Numbered from the stretch's first letter, positions 1 through 6,140 are shown. The stretch is 6,811 nt of DNA from CAZSTA01 sp964609495 [NCBI: uncultured bacterium] (GCA_964609495.1 CAZSTA010000012.1:25153-31963), one strand, 5' to 3'. Numbers and translations: made by a program. The notes: generated by a model not told the origin, from the sequence alone.

Positions 1-8
1 AATTTCTT

Positions 9-14
9 CCTCCT
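9..14 (-). promoter_or_regulatory. Ribosome binding site for a gene beyond the left edge
   Basis: On the minus strand the bases read AGGAGG followed by eight bases (AAGAAATT) before the window ends. That is the right spacing for a start codon at or just past the edge. The gene would lie downstream of the pspC-like gene in the same direction, so the two may be co-transcribed. The start codon and coding sequence are not visible, so this is an inference from spacing alone. Confidence 0.45.
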
Positions 15-37
15 ACTGAAATATAGATCCCTCAACG

Positions 38-241
38 CTACTCCGAACTTTCAGGCTCCGGACTTTCAGGGATGACTATCCAAGCGATTATGTAGGCTAT
101 TACTCCCGCCCCCCAAGCTAGAGAGATCAGGACCCATCCCAATCTAACCCAAGTGGGATCGATATTGAAATACTCGGCAAATCCTCCGCATACTCCACCT
201 ATAATTCTATTCTTTTTAGAACGATATATCTTCTTTTCCAT
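38..241 (-). CDS. PspC domain small membrane protein
   Basis: This 67-residue protein is essentially a single PspC domain. A basic N-terminus (KKIYRSKKNRIIGGVCGGFAEYF) leads into the family signature GGVCGGxAEYFxIDPTWVRL at about residues 15-34. One hydrophobic membrane segment follows at about 35-59, ending in the usual IPE. In Proteobacteria PspC acts with PspB as an inner-membrane sensor of envelope stress. Stand-alone short PspC proteins are widespread and mostly uncharacterised, so a stress role here is inference. The tail PESPEPESSE is acidic and comes from a short direct repeat (ACTTTCAGG) in the DNA. The ATG start at 241 has an AGGAGGT site ten bases upstream (252-258). It lies 159 bp after the VanZ-like gene on the same strand; I saw no convincing promoter in that gap. 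Confidence 0.9.
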   Translation of the reverse strand: MEKKIYRSKKNRIIGGVCGGFAEYFNIDPTWVRLGWVLISLAWGAGVIAYIIAWIVIPESPEPESSE

Positions 242-400
242 CTCGTTTGCTACCTCCTATAGTAAATTTGATGATACTCTTATATTGTAATATGGAGGAT
301 TCCACATTTTTGTTTCACTCATATCGAGTTCTCTTACTTCCTCTATCGCTTCTTCTCATTTTTACTGTTCCCAATGAAGCTAGCTCATTTTGATACAGAT

Positions 401-838
401 TCAACCGAGAGGGGAACTATGATTAGTAGCAAATATCGTTAATACCCATATTGCCCCTATTCCTCCCAGGCTCCCTAAACTATTCATTACAATATCAATC
501 AACTCCAGATGACGAGAGGGGATAAGATATTGATATATCTCACTTGCTAGGGAGATCACAATAGCTATGAGAACTGCTTTTATCGCAAGTACTCGCTCGA
601 AGGAATTGCCTTCCTTATTTGAGGGAGAGAAAGCTTTATATAGAAGGATACTCAAGATGGCAAAAAATAGAAAATGAGCTACATTACGCACACTTAAATA
701 GCTCCCTAGAAGACTATTAACCTCTTTAATTGGGAATGATGGTCTGCTGGAGAAGTAAAAGAGGGCAATTGTCCAGAGAAGGGCTAAGATGCGATATAAA
801 GTTGGGGAGCATCCCCTTATAAATCTGCTTAAGCTCAC
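401..838 (-). CDS. VanZ-like family integral membrane protein
   Basis: This 145-residue protein has about four hydrophobic segments, near residues 14-30, 52-68, 84-99 and 118-137. It carries the typical VanZ-like core: an early W-x-x-x-L-F-Y-F-S-S-R-P turn, a conserved histidine in NVAHFLFFAIL, and SEIYQYLIPSRHLELIDIVMNSLG in the last third. In that last block the E, Q, R, D and N-x-x-G residues match the family pattern. VanZ of the vancomycin resistance cluster lowers susceptibility to teicoplanin, but most VanZ-like proteins lie outside resistance loci and have no known function. No vanA/H/X genes are present here, so a resistance role should not be read into it. It uses a GTG start at 838 with GAGGAAAGG just upstream. 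The 90-bp gap to the reductase gene holds a possible promoter. Confidence 0.85.
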   Translation of the reverse strand: MSLSRFIRGCSPTLYRILALLWTIALFYFSSRPSFPIKEVNSLLGSYLSVRNVAHFLFFAILSILLYKAFSPSNKEGNSFERVLAIKAVLIAIVISLASEIYQYLIPSRHLELIDIVMNSLGSLGGIGAIWVLTIFATNHSSPLG

Positions 839-876
839 TACCTTTCCTCTTTAACTTTAATCTTCGATCTCCAGTT

Positions 877-906
877 GTTATACACTATATGCCAATCACT
901 TCTCAA
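877..906 (-). promoter_or_regulatory. Possible promoter for the VanZ-like gene
   Basis: Read on the minus strand, TTGAGA (906-901) and TATAAC (882-877) are separated by 18 bp. The gap between the reductase stop and the VanZ-like start is only 90 bp, so this is the only place a dedicated promoter could sit. Both boxes deviate from consensus and the call is tentative. Confidence 0.35.
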
Positions 907-928
907 ATGTATAACGCGATATCGGCTC

Positions 929-1783
929 CTATGTCCTTTCCTGCGGAAAGATCGGATCGAGACCTTCGGTTTGTTTGGCTAACTGCTTAGCTTCCTCCTC
1001 GGAGAGTGGTTGAAACTTGTCAGCCGCGTCACATTCCCACCACAAAAACTCGGCGTGACTGGGACTCACCGCCGCTGTGATCGGCTTTGAGAGGACGAAT
1101 CGCAAAGCCAACAACGCTTCGTCAGGGCTTTCCACCGGCGCATACCAACACTTGGGCCACTTCCGCTCTTCATCTTCCTTCCACTTTCTCTTAGCCAGCG
1201 CCTTCAACGCAAGTACCCCCGCACCCTTCTGCTGGGCTTTCTCCAACACCCGGGGGCCAAAATTCCCCTGATGCCAGCATACCCAGTTGAAGGGGAAAAG
1301 GATACTGTCGAACTCGAAACGGTCCAACAGCGCCAGGGCTGCCTCCTCGGAGTGGGCGGAAAACCCAAGGTATCGCACTAATCCCTGTTCTCGAGCCTCT
1401 ATAAAGGCTTCCATCGCGCCCCCCGCTCCCATAATCTGATCGACCTCTTCCAACATCGTCACCGAATGGAGCTGATACAGATCGAAATAGTCTGTGCGAA
1501 GATTCCGCAGGGATTGATGTAGCTCCGCTGTTGCTCCCTCCTTCGTGCGTTCCAAGGTCTTGCACGCGAGGAACACGGACTTCCGATAGGGCTCGAGGGC
1601 GGGCCCCAGACGCTCCTCCGCATTCCCATAGCTCGGGGCGACATCAAAGTAGCTGACGCCTCGATCTACCGCCTGGGCAACCAGACGGCTTGCCGAGGAT
1701 GGCTCCTCATTCATAACTACGATGCCACCAAAACCGACCACCGAAAGCGCTTCACCGGTGTCGCCTAAAAGACGCTTTTCCAT
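929..1783 (-). CDS. Aldo/keto reductase
   Basis: This is an NAD(P)H-dependent aldo/keto reductase, a cytosolic TIM-barrel enzyme that reduces aldehydes or ketones to alcohols; the substrate cannot be told from sequence. Numbered from the ATG at 1783 (284 residues), the family tetrad is visible: D47 and Y52 in YFDVAPSYGNAEERLG, K75 in LACKTLER and H106 in LYQLHSV. The strand LVRYLGFSAHS also fits. No C-terminal ferredoxin-like cysteine cluster is present, unlike one longer subgroup. A longer reading from GTG at 1792 is possible, but that GTG lies inside the best ribosome site (GAGGTGA, 1795-1789), so ATG at 1783 or 1786 is likelier. The gene is much GC-richer than its neighbours: hand-counted rows give 57-70%, against about 40% in the transporter genes. 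This suggests a different origin. Confidence 0.93.
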   Translation of the reverse strand: MEKRLLGDTGEALSVVGFGGIVVMNEEPSSASRLVAQAVDRGVSYFDVAPSYGNAEERLGPALEPYRKSVFLACKTLERTKEGATAELHQSLRNLRTDYFDLYQLHSVTMLEEVDQIMGAGGAMEAFIEAREQGLVRYLGFSAHSEEAALALLDRFEFDSILFPFNWVCWHQGNFGPRVLEKAQQKGAGVLALKALAKRKWKEDEERKWPKCWYAPVESPDEALLALRFVLSKPITAAVSPSHAEFLWWECDAADKFQPLSEEEAKQLAKQTEGLDPIFPQERT

Positions 1784-1912
1784 CATCTTCACCTCTCAAT
1801 ATATGCTTATAAACACTCAACCTAACTTATAGGTGTCGTATCAGATCAGTAGTATTCTCAGCTACTTCAACCTTTGAGTTTTACATATTAAGTATTTCTA
1901 ACACAACAACAG

Positions 1913-1928
1913 GCTCTTTTTAAAGAGC
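1913..1928. repeat. Short inverted repeat in the reductase leader
   Basis: GCTCTTTTTAAAGAGC has 6-bp arms (GCTCTT/AAGAGC) around TTTA, or 7-bp arms with a two-base centre. If the minus-strand promoter at 1951-1979 is used, the repeat falls about 15-30 bases into the reductase transcript. It could be an operator or a leader hairpin. No T-run follows in the direction of transcription, so it is not an obvious terminator. Confidence 0.5.
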
Positions 1929-1950
1929 AAAGTGTATTGTATATAGTATA

Positions 1951-1979
1951 AGTATAGGATAAACATATAAAATTGTCAA
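1951..1979 (-). promoter_or_regulatory. Promoter for the aldo/keto reductase gene
   Basis: On the minus strand a perfect TTGACA (1979-1974) is followed after exactly 17 bp by TATACT (1956-1951). The start point would be near 1944, leaving a long leader of about 160 bases before the reductase start. It is divergent from the marR promoter, with only about 35 bp between the two -35 boxes, so one regulator could affect both. Confidence 0.6.
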
Positions 1980-2014
1980 GTGTTTTTTTGGCTTTCCATA
2001 GGTGGATAAAAGAT

Positions 2015-2043
2015 TTGACTTTTTTAAGAAGAGATGTTATAAT
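2015..2043 (+). promoter_or_regulatory. Promoter of the marR-MATE operon
   Basis: TTGACT at 2015-2020 and a perfect TATAAT at 2038-2043 are separated by 17 bp, which is close to the housekeeping sigma consensus. The transcription start would be near 2050, at the left edge of the first palindrome, so a protein bound there should block initiation. Confidence 0.75.
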
Positions 2044-2049
2044 ACAAGC

Positions 2050-2073
2050 AAATATTTTATATATAAAATATTT
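2050..2073. promoter_or_regulatory. Candidate MarR operator 1 (24-bp palindrome)
   Basis: These 24 bases form a perfect palindrome with the central core TTTTATATATAAAA (2055-2068). It begins at the expected transcription start, six bases after the -10 box. MarR-family dimers bind AT-rich palindromes of this size and often repress their own promoter. That this one is bound by the MarR protein encoded next door is inference from position and symmetry. Confidence 0.6.
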
Positions 2074-2080
2074 AAGTCTA

Positions 2081-2100
2081 ATATTTTTATATATAAAAGT
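2081..2100. promoter_or_regulatory. Candidate MarR operator 2
   Basis: The same 14-base core TTTTATATATAAAA recurs at 2085-2098, exactly 30 bp (about three helical turns) after its first occurrence, with related flanks (AATATTTT to the left). It lies immediately upstream of the AGGAGG site of marR. The outer symmetry is weaker than in the first copy. Two sites on the same helical face would suit two regulator dimers binding together. Confidence 0.5.
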
Positions 2101-2117
2101 TTTAGGAGGTTACTATT

Positions 2118-2579
2118 ATGGATGTCAAAGAGGAGAGGGAACTTGCTCTGGATGTTTGGTTCAAATTAATTAAGGCTTTCAAGATAATTCATCGGAAGAC
2201 ACAGCACGAATTATCGCTTAGTGGTTTAACAGGACCTCAGTTCGGGGTATTAATGCGCTTAAACATCTACGGGGAACTTTGCTTGAATGAGATCAGCGAT
2301 AAATTAAATGTTACTGAAGGTAATATAACCGGCATCATCGATAGGTTAGAGAGGGAAGGATATGTCTATCGAGAACGGGATAAGGATGATCGACGAGTAA
2401 TCCATATCAAATTAACCCCTGAGGGAGAGCGGATATATAATGAAGCTTACCCAGGTCATCAACGGCTTATAGAAGAGCTTATGAGTTGCTTAAGTGAAGA
2501 GGAACAAAAGCAATTATCCTATCTATTGAAAAAGCTAAGAAAGGGGATTGAAGAAATTGGGAACAGCGGAGATCGCTGA
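2118..2579 (+). CDS. MarR family transcriptional regulator
   Basis: This 153-residue winged-helix repressor has a typical MarR layout. Helical dimerisation parts lie at about residues 5-35 and 108-150. A helix-turn-helix spans about 55-80, with recognition helix TEGNITGIIDRLEREG. The wing at about 83-99 contains the D-D-R-R motif (90-93), followed by the family's LTPEG. MarR proteins bind palindromic DNA as dimers and usually release it on binding a small ligand. The likely sites here are the twin palindromes just upstream, and the likely target is the overlapping MATE transporter gene, an arrangement like MepR with MepA in Staphylococcus aureus. ATG at 2118 has AGGAGG (2104-2109) eight bases upstream. 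Its last 23 bases overlap the transporter start, which suggests translational coupling. Its 3' third is copied again at 3962-4108. Confidence 0.93.
   Translation: MDVKEERELALDVWFKLIKAFKIIHRKTQHELSLSGLTGPQFGVLMRLNIYGELCLNEISDKLNVTEGNITGIIDRLEREGYVYRERDKDDRRVIHIKLTPEGERIYNEAYPGHQRLIEELMSCLSEEEQKQLSYLLKKLRKGIEEIGNSGDR
2541..2546 (+). promoter_or_regulatory. Ribosome site that decides the first MATE start
   Basis: AAGGGG lies one base before an upstream in-frame TTG at 2548, too close to serve it. It lies ten bases before the TTG at 2557, a workable distance. In the second copy AAGGAG sits at the same place (4064-4069), while the codon matching 2548 is ATC. The start shared by both copies is therefore the TTG at 2557/4080. 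Confidence 0.65.
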
Positions 2580-3933
2580 GACTGAGAAAAAGAGGACTAT
2601 AAGTCCCCTAACAGAGGGAAGCATAGTTGGGAACATCTGGAAATTAGCATTACCTATGATGTTTGGATATGCCTTACAGAATGTATTCAATATCGTTGAT
2701 ATGATCTTTGTGGGGAGGTTGGGACCGGCCGCCATCGCTAGTGTCTCAATGAGTGGAATACTGATGGGATTCATCTTCATGATAGCGATAGGGATCTCCA
2801 CTGGCACCATTGCGATGGTGTCGCGATTCGTTGGAGCCGGGAGGAAGGAGGAGGCGGGGAATGTAGTTATGCAATCCGTCTTCCTAGGAGTGATAAGTGC
2901 TGTTATCGTAGCTGTCTTGGGATATATCTTTGCTAGTTCTGTCCTAAAGTTACTAGGAGCTTCAGATGCTGTTGTTGATTTAGGAACATCCTACATTCGA
3001 GTGATGTCCATTGGAGCATTTACCATATTCTTTTCGTTCTTCTTGAACTCCTCTTTGAGGGGAGCAGGAGATGCAATCACTCCAGCAAAGATTATGGCGC
3101 TTGCTACAGTGATAAATATCGGCTTAGACCCGATAATGATATTCGGTTTATTCGGTTTTCCTCGTATGGGGGTTGCGGGATCGGCTTTAGCAACTGTTAT
3201 CGCGAGGGGAATTGGTGTAGTGATCATCTTCTGGATCTTCTTCAGTAAACGATCTGTCATTCATCTCAGCCTGAAACATATCAAATTAGACCTCAACATT
3301 ATAGGAAGGATAATCAGGATCGGAATATTCGGTTCTGTGGAAGGACTGATAAGAAATATATCTGGCTTAGTTCTAATGCGAATCATCGCGTTTTTTGGGA
3401 CAAATACAGTTGCGGCTTTTGGGATTGGGATGAGGCTTCAGATGCTCGCGATGATGCTCGGCTTCGGCTTCGCAAATGCGGCTGCGATCTTGGTAGGACA
3501 GAATCTAGGAGCAGAAAAGCCCAAACGAGCGGAGAAATCCGCTTGGCTTGCGGTAGGTTTCTACGAGATCCTCCTAGTTGTTATGGCAGTGATCTTCTTC
3601 ACCTTTCCTAGGTATATAATCGGAATCTTCAATAATCATCCAGAGGTTATAAATATAGGTTCGATCTATCTTCGCTTCTTTGCGGTTGCTTCGCTCTTTA
3701 TAGGATTGTCGATAGTTTTGGGAAGGGCTTTGAGTGGCTCAGGAGATACTGTATCTCCGATGTTCATCACTGGTATATCCCTTTTTGTATTCCAAATCCC
3801 GCTAGCGATATTACTATTGAAGCCCTACGGGATCATCGGGGTATGGGTGGCCACAGTTATCGCGGGCATAGTTCAAGGTTTGGTTACGGCTTTCTGGTTT
3901 AATAAAGGAAAGTGGAAATATAGAAAGGTTTAG
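2557..3933 (+). CDS. MATE family efflux transporter (copy 1)
   Basis: This 458-residue inner-membrane protein of the multidrug and toxin extrusion family exports organic compounds in exchange for Na+ or H+. The length and roughly twelve hydrophobic segments fit, as do the two similar halves. The first half starts with the common SPLTEGSIVGNIWKLALP entry and NIVDMIFVGRLGPAAIA. The second starts near residue 260 with SVEGLIRNISGLVLMRII and GTNTVAAFGIGMRLQ. ALSGSGDTVSPMF near the C-terminus is also typical. The TTG start at 2557 is preferred over TTG at 2548 because of ribosome-site spacing and conservation in the second copy. It overlaps the marR 3' end by 23 bp, so co-transcription and control by that regulator are likely. 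The substrate is unknown; NorM, MepA and DinF branches cannot be separated here. Confidence 0.94.
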   Translation: MGTAEIAETEKKRTISPLTEGSIVGNIWKLALPMMFGYALQNVFNIVDMIFVGRLGPAAIASVSMSGILMGFIFMIAIGISTGTIAMVSRFVGAGRKEEAGNVVMQSVFLGVISAVIVAVLGYIFASSVLKLLGASDAVVDLGTSYIRVMSIGAFTIFFSFFLNSSLRGAGDAITPAKIMALATVINIGLDPIMIFGLFGFPRMGVAGSALATVIARGIGVVIIFWIFFSKRSVIHLSLKHIKLDLNIIGRIIRIGIFGSVEGLIRNISGLVLMRIIAFFGTNTVAAFGIGMRLQMLAMMLGFGFANAAAILVGQNLGAEKPKRAEKSAWLAVGFYEILLVVMAVIFFTFPRYIIGIFNNHPEVINIGSIYLRFFAVASLFIGLSIVLGRALSGSGDTVSPMFITGISLFVFQIPLAILLLKPYGIIGVWVATVIAGIVQGLVTAFWFNKGKWKYRKV

Positions 3934-3961
3934 ACTAGAGATAAGTGATGCGTGATAATCA

Positions 3962-4108
3962 AATGAAGTTCATCCAGGTTATCGAGAGTGCATAGAGGAG
4001 CTTATAAGCTGGTTAAGTGGAGAAGAACAAAAGCAATTATCCTATCTATTGGAAAAGCTAAGAAAGGAGATCGAAGAAATTGGGAACAGGGGAGATTACC
4101 GAACCTAA
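3962..4108 (+). pseudogene. 3' remnant of the duplicated marR gene
   Basis: Reading in frame from AAT at 3962 gives NEVHPGYRECIEELISWLSG and then EEQKQLSYLLEKLRKEIEEI. This matches marR residues 108-153, including a 27-base identical run (GAACAAAAGC to TATCTATTG). It ends at TAA 4106-4108. The helix-turn-helix and wing are missing and no start signal is present, so it cannot encode a repressor. It is left over from the tandem duplication. It keeps one role: its tail carries the AAGGAGA ribosome site (4064-4070) and overlaps the second transporter start, just as the intact gene does in the first copy. The absence of stops over 48 codons may reflect recent origin or passive constraint. Confidence 0.85.
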
Positions 4109-5456
4109 GGAAGAGAGGATTATAAGTCCTTTAACCGAAGGAAGCATAGTTAGGAACATCTGGAAGTTAGCACTACCTACGATGTTGGGAAGTACTTTAC
4201 AGGATCTATTCAACATCGTTGATATGATCTTTGTAGGGAGGTTGGGACCAGCCGCTATCGCTAGCGTCTCGATGAGTGGGATATTGATGGGATTCATCTT
4301 CACCATAGCGATGGGGATCTCCACTGGCACTATTGCGATGGTGTCGCGATTTATCGGAGCGGGGAGGAAGGAGGATGCGGAGAATGTAGCTATGCAATCT
4401 CTCTTTCTAGGAGCCATAAGCTCTGTCATTGTAGCTATCTTGGGATATACCTTTGCTGGTCCTATCCTAAAGTTACTAGGAGCCTCAGATACCGTTGTTA
4501 GCCTGGGAACGTCTTACATTCGGGTGACATCTATTGGGGCCTTTGCCATATTCTTTTCGTTCTTCTTGAACTCAGCTCTGAGGGGAGCCGGAGATGTAAT
4601 CACTCCAGTGAAGATCTTGATGCTCGCTACCGTGATAAACATCGGCTTAGACCCGATACTGATATTCGGGTTATTTGGTTTCCCTCGTATGGAGGTTGCG
4701 GGATCTGCCTTAGCAACTATCATCGCTAGAGGAGTTGGAGTAATGATCCTCTTCTGGTTGTTCTTCAGTAGACGATCGATCCTTAATCTCGGCTTGAAGC
4801 ATATCAAACTAGACTTAAACATTATGAGGAGGATAATCAAGATCGGAATATTCGGTTCTCTGCAAGGACTAATAGGAAATATATCTGGCTTAGTTCTAAT
4901 GCGAATCATCACGCTTTTCGGGACAACCGCAGTTGCTGCCTTTGGGATTGGAATGAGGCTTCAGGGTCTAGCGATGATGCCCGGTTTCGGCTTCGCAAAT
5001 GCGGCTGCGATCATGGTAGGACAGAATCTAGGAGCAGAAAAGCCCGAACGAGCGGAGAAATCCGCTTGGCTTGCCACCGGTTTCTATGAGATCCTCCTAG
5101 TTACTATGGGAGCGATCTTCTTCATCTTCCCTGGGAGTATAATCGGAATCTTCAATAATCATCCGGAGGTTATTGATATAGGTTCGATCTACCTTCGCTT
5201 CCTTGCAGCTACTTTGATCTTTATAGGATCATCGGTAGTTTTAGGAAGGGCTTTGAGTGGCTCAGGAGATACCGTATCTCCAATGTTCATCACTGGTATA
5301 TCTCTCTTTGTGTTTCAAATCCCTCTAGCGATCTTATTATCGAAGTCCTACGGGATCACCGGGGTATGGATAGCTATAGCTACCGCGAACATAGTTCAAA
5401 GTTTGGTTATGGCTTTCTGGTTTAATAGAGGAAAGTGGAAATATAGAAAGGTTTAG
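4080..5456 (+). CDS. MATE family efflux transporter (copy 2)
   Basis: This 458-residue paralogue of the preceding transporter aligns end to end with no gaps and about 89 differences by hand count, so roughly 80% identity. The family landmarks are kept: SPLTEGSIV, NIVDMIFVGRLGPAAIA, SLQGLIGNISGLVLMRII, AAFGIGMRLQ and ALSGSGDTVSPMF. Many differences are conservative exchanges within membrane helices. Others change character and could shift substrate range, such as L to P in AMMPGFGF and G to E in FPRMEVAGSA. The reading frame is intact, so both copies are probably functional. Start is TTG at 4080 with AAGGAGA (4064-4070) upstream, inside the marR remnant. I see no strong promoter or terminator between the copies, so it is probably transcribed from the marR promoter. 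It converges with the zinc-ribbon gene downstream. Confidence 0.94.
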   Translation: MGTGEITEPKEERIISPLTEGSIVRNIWKLALPTMLGSTLQDLFNIVDMIFVGRLGPAAIASVSMSGILMGFIFTIAMGISTGTIAMVSRFIGAGRKEDAENVAMQSLFLGAISSVIVAILGYTFAGPILKLLGASDTVVSLGTSYIRVTSIGAFAIFFSFFLNSALRGAGDVITPVKILMLATVINIGLDPILIFGLFGFPRMEVAGSALATIIARGVGVMILFWLFFSRRSILNLGLKHIKLDLNIMRRIIKIGIFGSLQGLIGNISGLVLMRIITLFGTTAVAAFGIGMRLQGLAMMPGFGFANAAAIMVGQNLGAEKPERAEKSAWLATGFYEILLVTMGAIFFIFPGSIIGIFNNHPEVIDIGSIYLRFLAATLIFIGSSVVLGRALSGSGDTVSPMFITGISLFVFQIPLAILLSKSYGITGVWIAIATANIVQSLVMAFWFNRGKWKYRKV

Positions 5457-5593
5457 ACTAGAGACATACAATTATAATGCTCCGAATAGCTATATCTTGG
5501 TGAACTGTTTATAGCATCAGAGGGAAGAATGTGGTTATCAAGCCCTCAACGATCTGATAGCTTGACCTTAAACTTCATCTTACCTCGCATCCT

Positions 5594-5785
5594 CTATTCA
5601 TCCTTTACCGCACAATATAGCTCTAAGTCATAGACATATCCGCAATTAGGACATTTCAACTTCATCTTAGCCTCGCTACTATCGGGTGAATCTCTGTAAA
5701 GGAGAATGTGAAATCCTCCCTTATATCCACAGTTAGGACACACCTCGAAGCTAGTTTCAAGTTTTACTTTTTCCTCCTTTGCCAC
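5594..5785 (-). CDS. Small zinc-ribbon protein
   Basis: This 63-residue protein has two CPNCGY knuckles. Numbered from the preferred GTG start at 5785, C16/C19 and C45/C48 should bind one zinc ion in a zinc-ribbon fold, with the loop GGFHILLYRDSPDSSEAK between them. Such mini-ribbons bind nucleic acid or proteins, and this one is not assignable to a known function. A start at TTG 5791 (65 residues) is also open. However, AGGAG (5797-5793) is only one base from that TTG and seven bases from the GTG, which favours the GTG. It has its own likely promoter at 5823-5852, and no partner gene on its strand is visible in the window. The acidic C-terminus (AVKDE) is short. It is a real gene by its motifs but of unknown role. 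Confidence 0.8.
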   Translation of the reverse strand: MAKEEKVKLETSFEVCPNCGYKGGFHILLYRDSPDSSEAKMKLKCPNCGYVYDLELYCAVKDE

Positions 5786-5822
5786 ATTCAATCTCCTTTC
5801 TCATTCTAATAATTCCTATCTA

Positions 5823-5852
5823 ATTATACTGAATATCGAGGAGTTTGTCCAA
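5823..5852 (-). promoter_or_regulatory. Promoter of the zinc-ribbon gene
   Basis: On the minus strand TTGGAC (5852-5847) and a perfect TATAAT (5828-5823) are 18 bp apart. The start point would be near 5816, giving a leader of about 30 bases with AAAGGAG close to the start codon. Confidence 0.6.
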
Positions 5853-5897
5853 TATTTTTAAATTCCAGTTGGTAAGTAGAATATTTATTGGCTATTA

Positions 5898-5906
5898 CAA
5901 AATTAT
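5898..5906. repeat. Target site duplication, left copy
   Basis: CAAAATTAT directly precedes the left terminal repeat of the mobile element and recurs exactly at 6141-6149 after the right terminal repeat. A perfect 9-bp direct repeat at both outer ends is the mark left by transposase-mediated insertion. Confidence 0.85.
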
Positions 5907-6140
5907 GTAAGTATGTAAAAGTTTGTGCTAGCAGATTTTAAGTAGCTTTTCGCTAGGGAGTTCAAGATATAAATCCCCCCTCACCCTGGCCCTCTCCCAC
6001 GAGGGGAGAGGGAACATCAAGATAGAGCTTAAGTCTATGCTTCGCACTATTTCTCGTCCCCCCTCCCTCGAGGGGAGAGGGATAGGGGGAGGGTGGTTTA
6101 AGGGAAGTTCAATTTCCCAGCACAAAGTTTACATGCTTAC
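5907..6140. mobile_element. MITE-like element with terminal inverted repeats and GC-rich core
   Basis: This is a 234-bp non-coding element. The left end 5907-5929 (GTAAGTATGTAAA to TTTGTGCT) and the reverse complement of the right end 6140-6119 (GTAAGCATGTAAA to TTTGTGCT) match over about 22 bases, with one indel and two mismatches. CAAAATTAT flanks both ends as a target duplication. Inside is an imperfect inverted repeat of about 28 bp (5970-5998 against 6073-6100) of the CCCTCACCC/CCCTCTCCC type. It contains a perfect 9-bp hairpin (5990-5998 with 6004-6012) and a second copy of GAGGGGAGAGGG (6001-6012, 6070-6081). No transposase is encoded, so it would be moved by an element elsewhere in the genome. 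The intact duplication suggests a fairly recent insertion. The parent insertion sequence family is not identified. Confidence 0.85.

Larger units (their letters stand above)
2439..3941 (+). repeat. Tandem duplication, copy 1
   Basis: This unit runs from codon 108 of marR through the transporter gene to eleven bases from the start of its stop codon (TAGACTAGAGA). It aligns without net insertion or deletion to 3962-5464 at a constant offset of 1523 bases. Homology stops on both sides: left of 2439 and right of 3941 the sequences differ. Confidence 0.9.
3962..5464 (+). repeat. Tandem duplication, copy 2
   Basis: This is the second copy of the 1503-bp unit, separated from the first by about 20 unrelated bases (3942-3961). 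Its ends correspond to marR codon 108 on the left and TAGACTAGAGA on the right. The copies share long identical runs (for example near 5013-5044 and the last 34 bases) between more divergent stretches. Confidence 0.9.

Noticed and set aside
401-838. Glycopeptide resistance role for the VanZ-like protein
   Set aside because: No other van genes are present, and VanZ-like domains are common outside resistance clusters.
1191-1565. Long frame of 124 codons on the minus strand inside the reductase gene
   Set aside because: It is in a different frame of a GC-rich gene with clear catalytic residues. Its product is low-complexity (Gly/Ser/Arg-rich), as expected of a shadow frame.
1973-2173. Open frame of 66 codons on the plus strand overlapping the marR start
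   Set aside because: It runs through the marR promoter, both palindromes and the ribosome site in another frame, has low-complexity AT-rich composition and resembles no family.
4058-4429. Antisense frame of 123 codons within transporter copy 2, with a counterpart at 2535-2810 in copy 1
   Set aside because: Its appearance in both copies only reflects the duplication. It is antisense to a well-supported membrane protein and has no recognisable domain.
5538-5565. Inverted repeat TCAAGC/GCTTGA between the convergent transporter and zinc-ribbon genes, considered as a terminator
   Set aside because: The stem is only six base pairs with a 16-base loop, and no T-run follows on either strand.
5990-6012. 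Strong 9-bp GC hairpin considered as a transcription terminator
   Set aside because: It is followed by AACATC rather than a T-run and belongs to the palindromic core of the mobile element.
5928-6125. Open frame of 65 codons on the minus strand, containing PLPSWERARVRG
   Set aside because: It lies wholly inside the mobile element and is a by-product of the GC-rich inverted repeat. Frames of this kind recur wherever such repeats occur and are annotated falsely. No ribosome site supports it.
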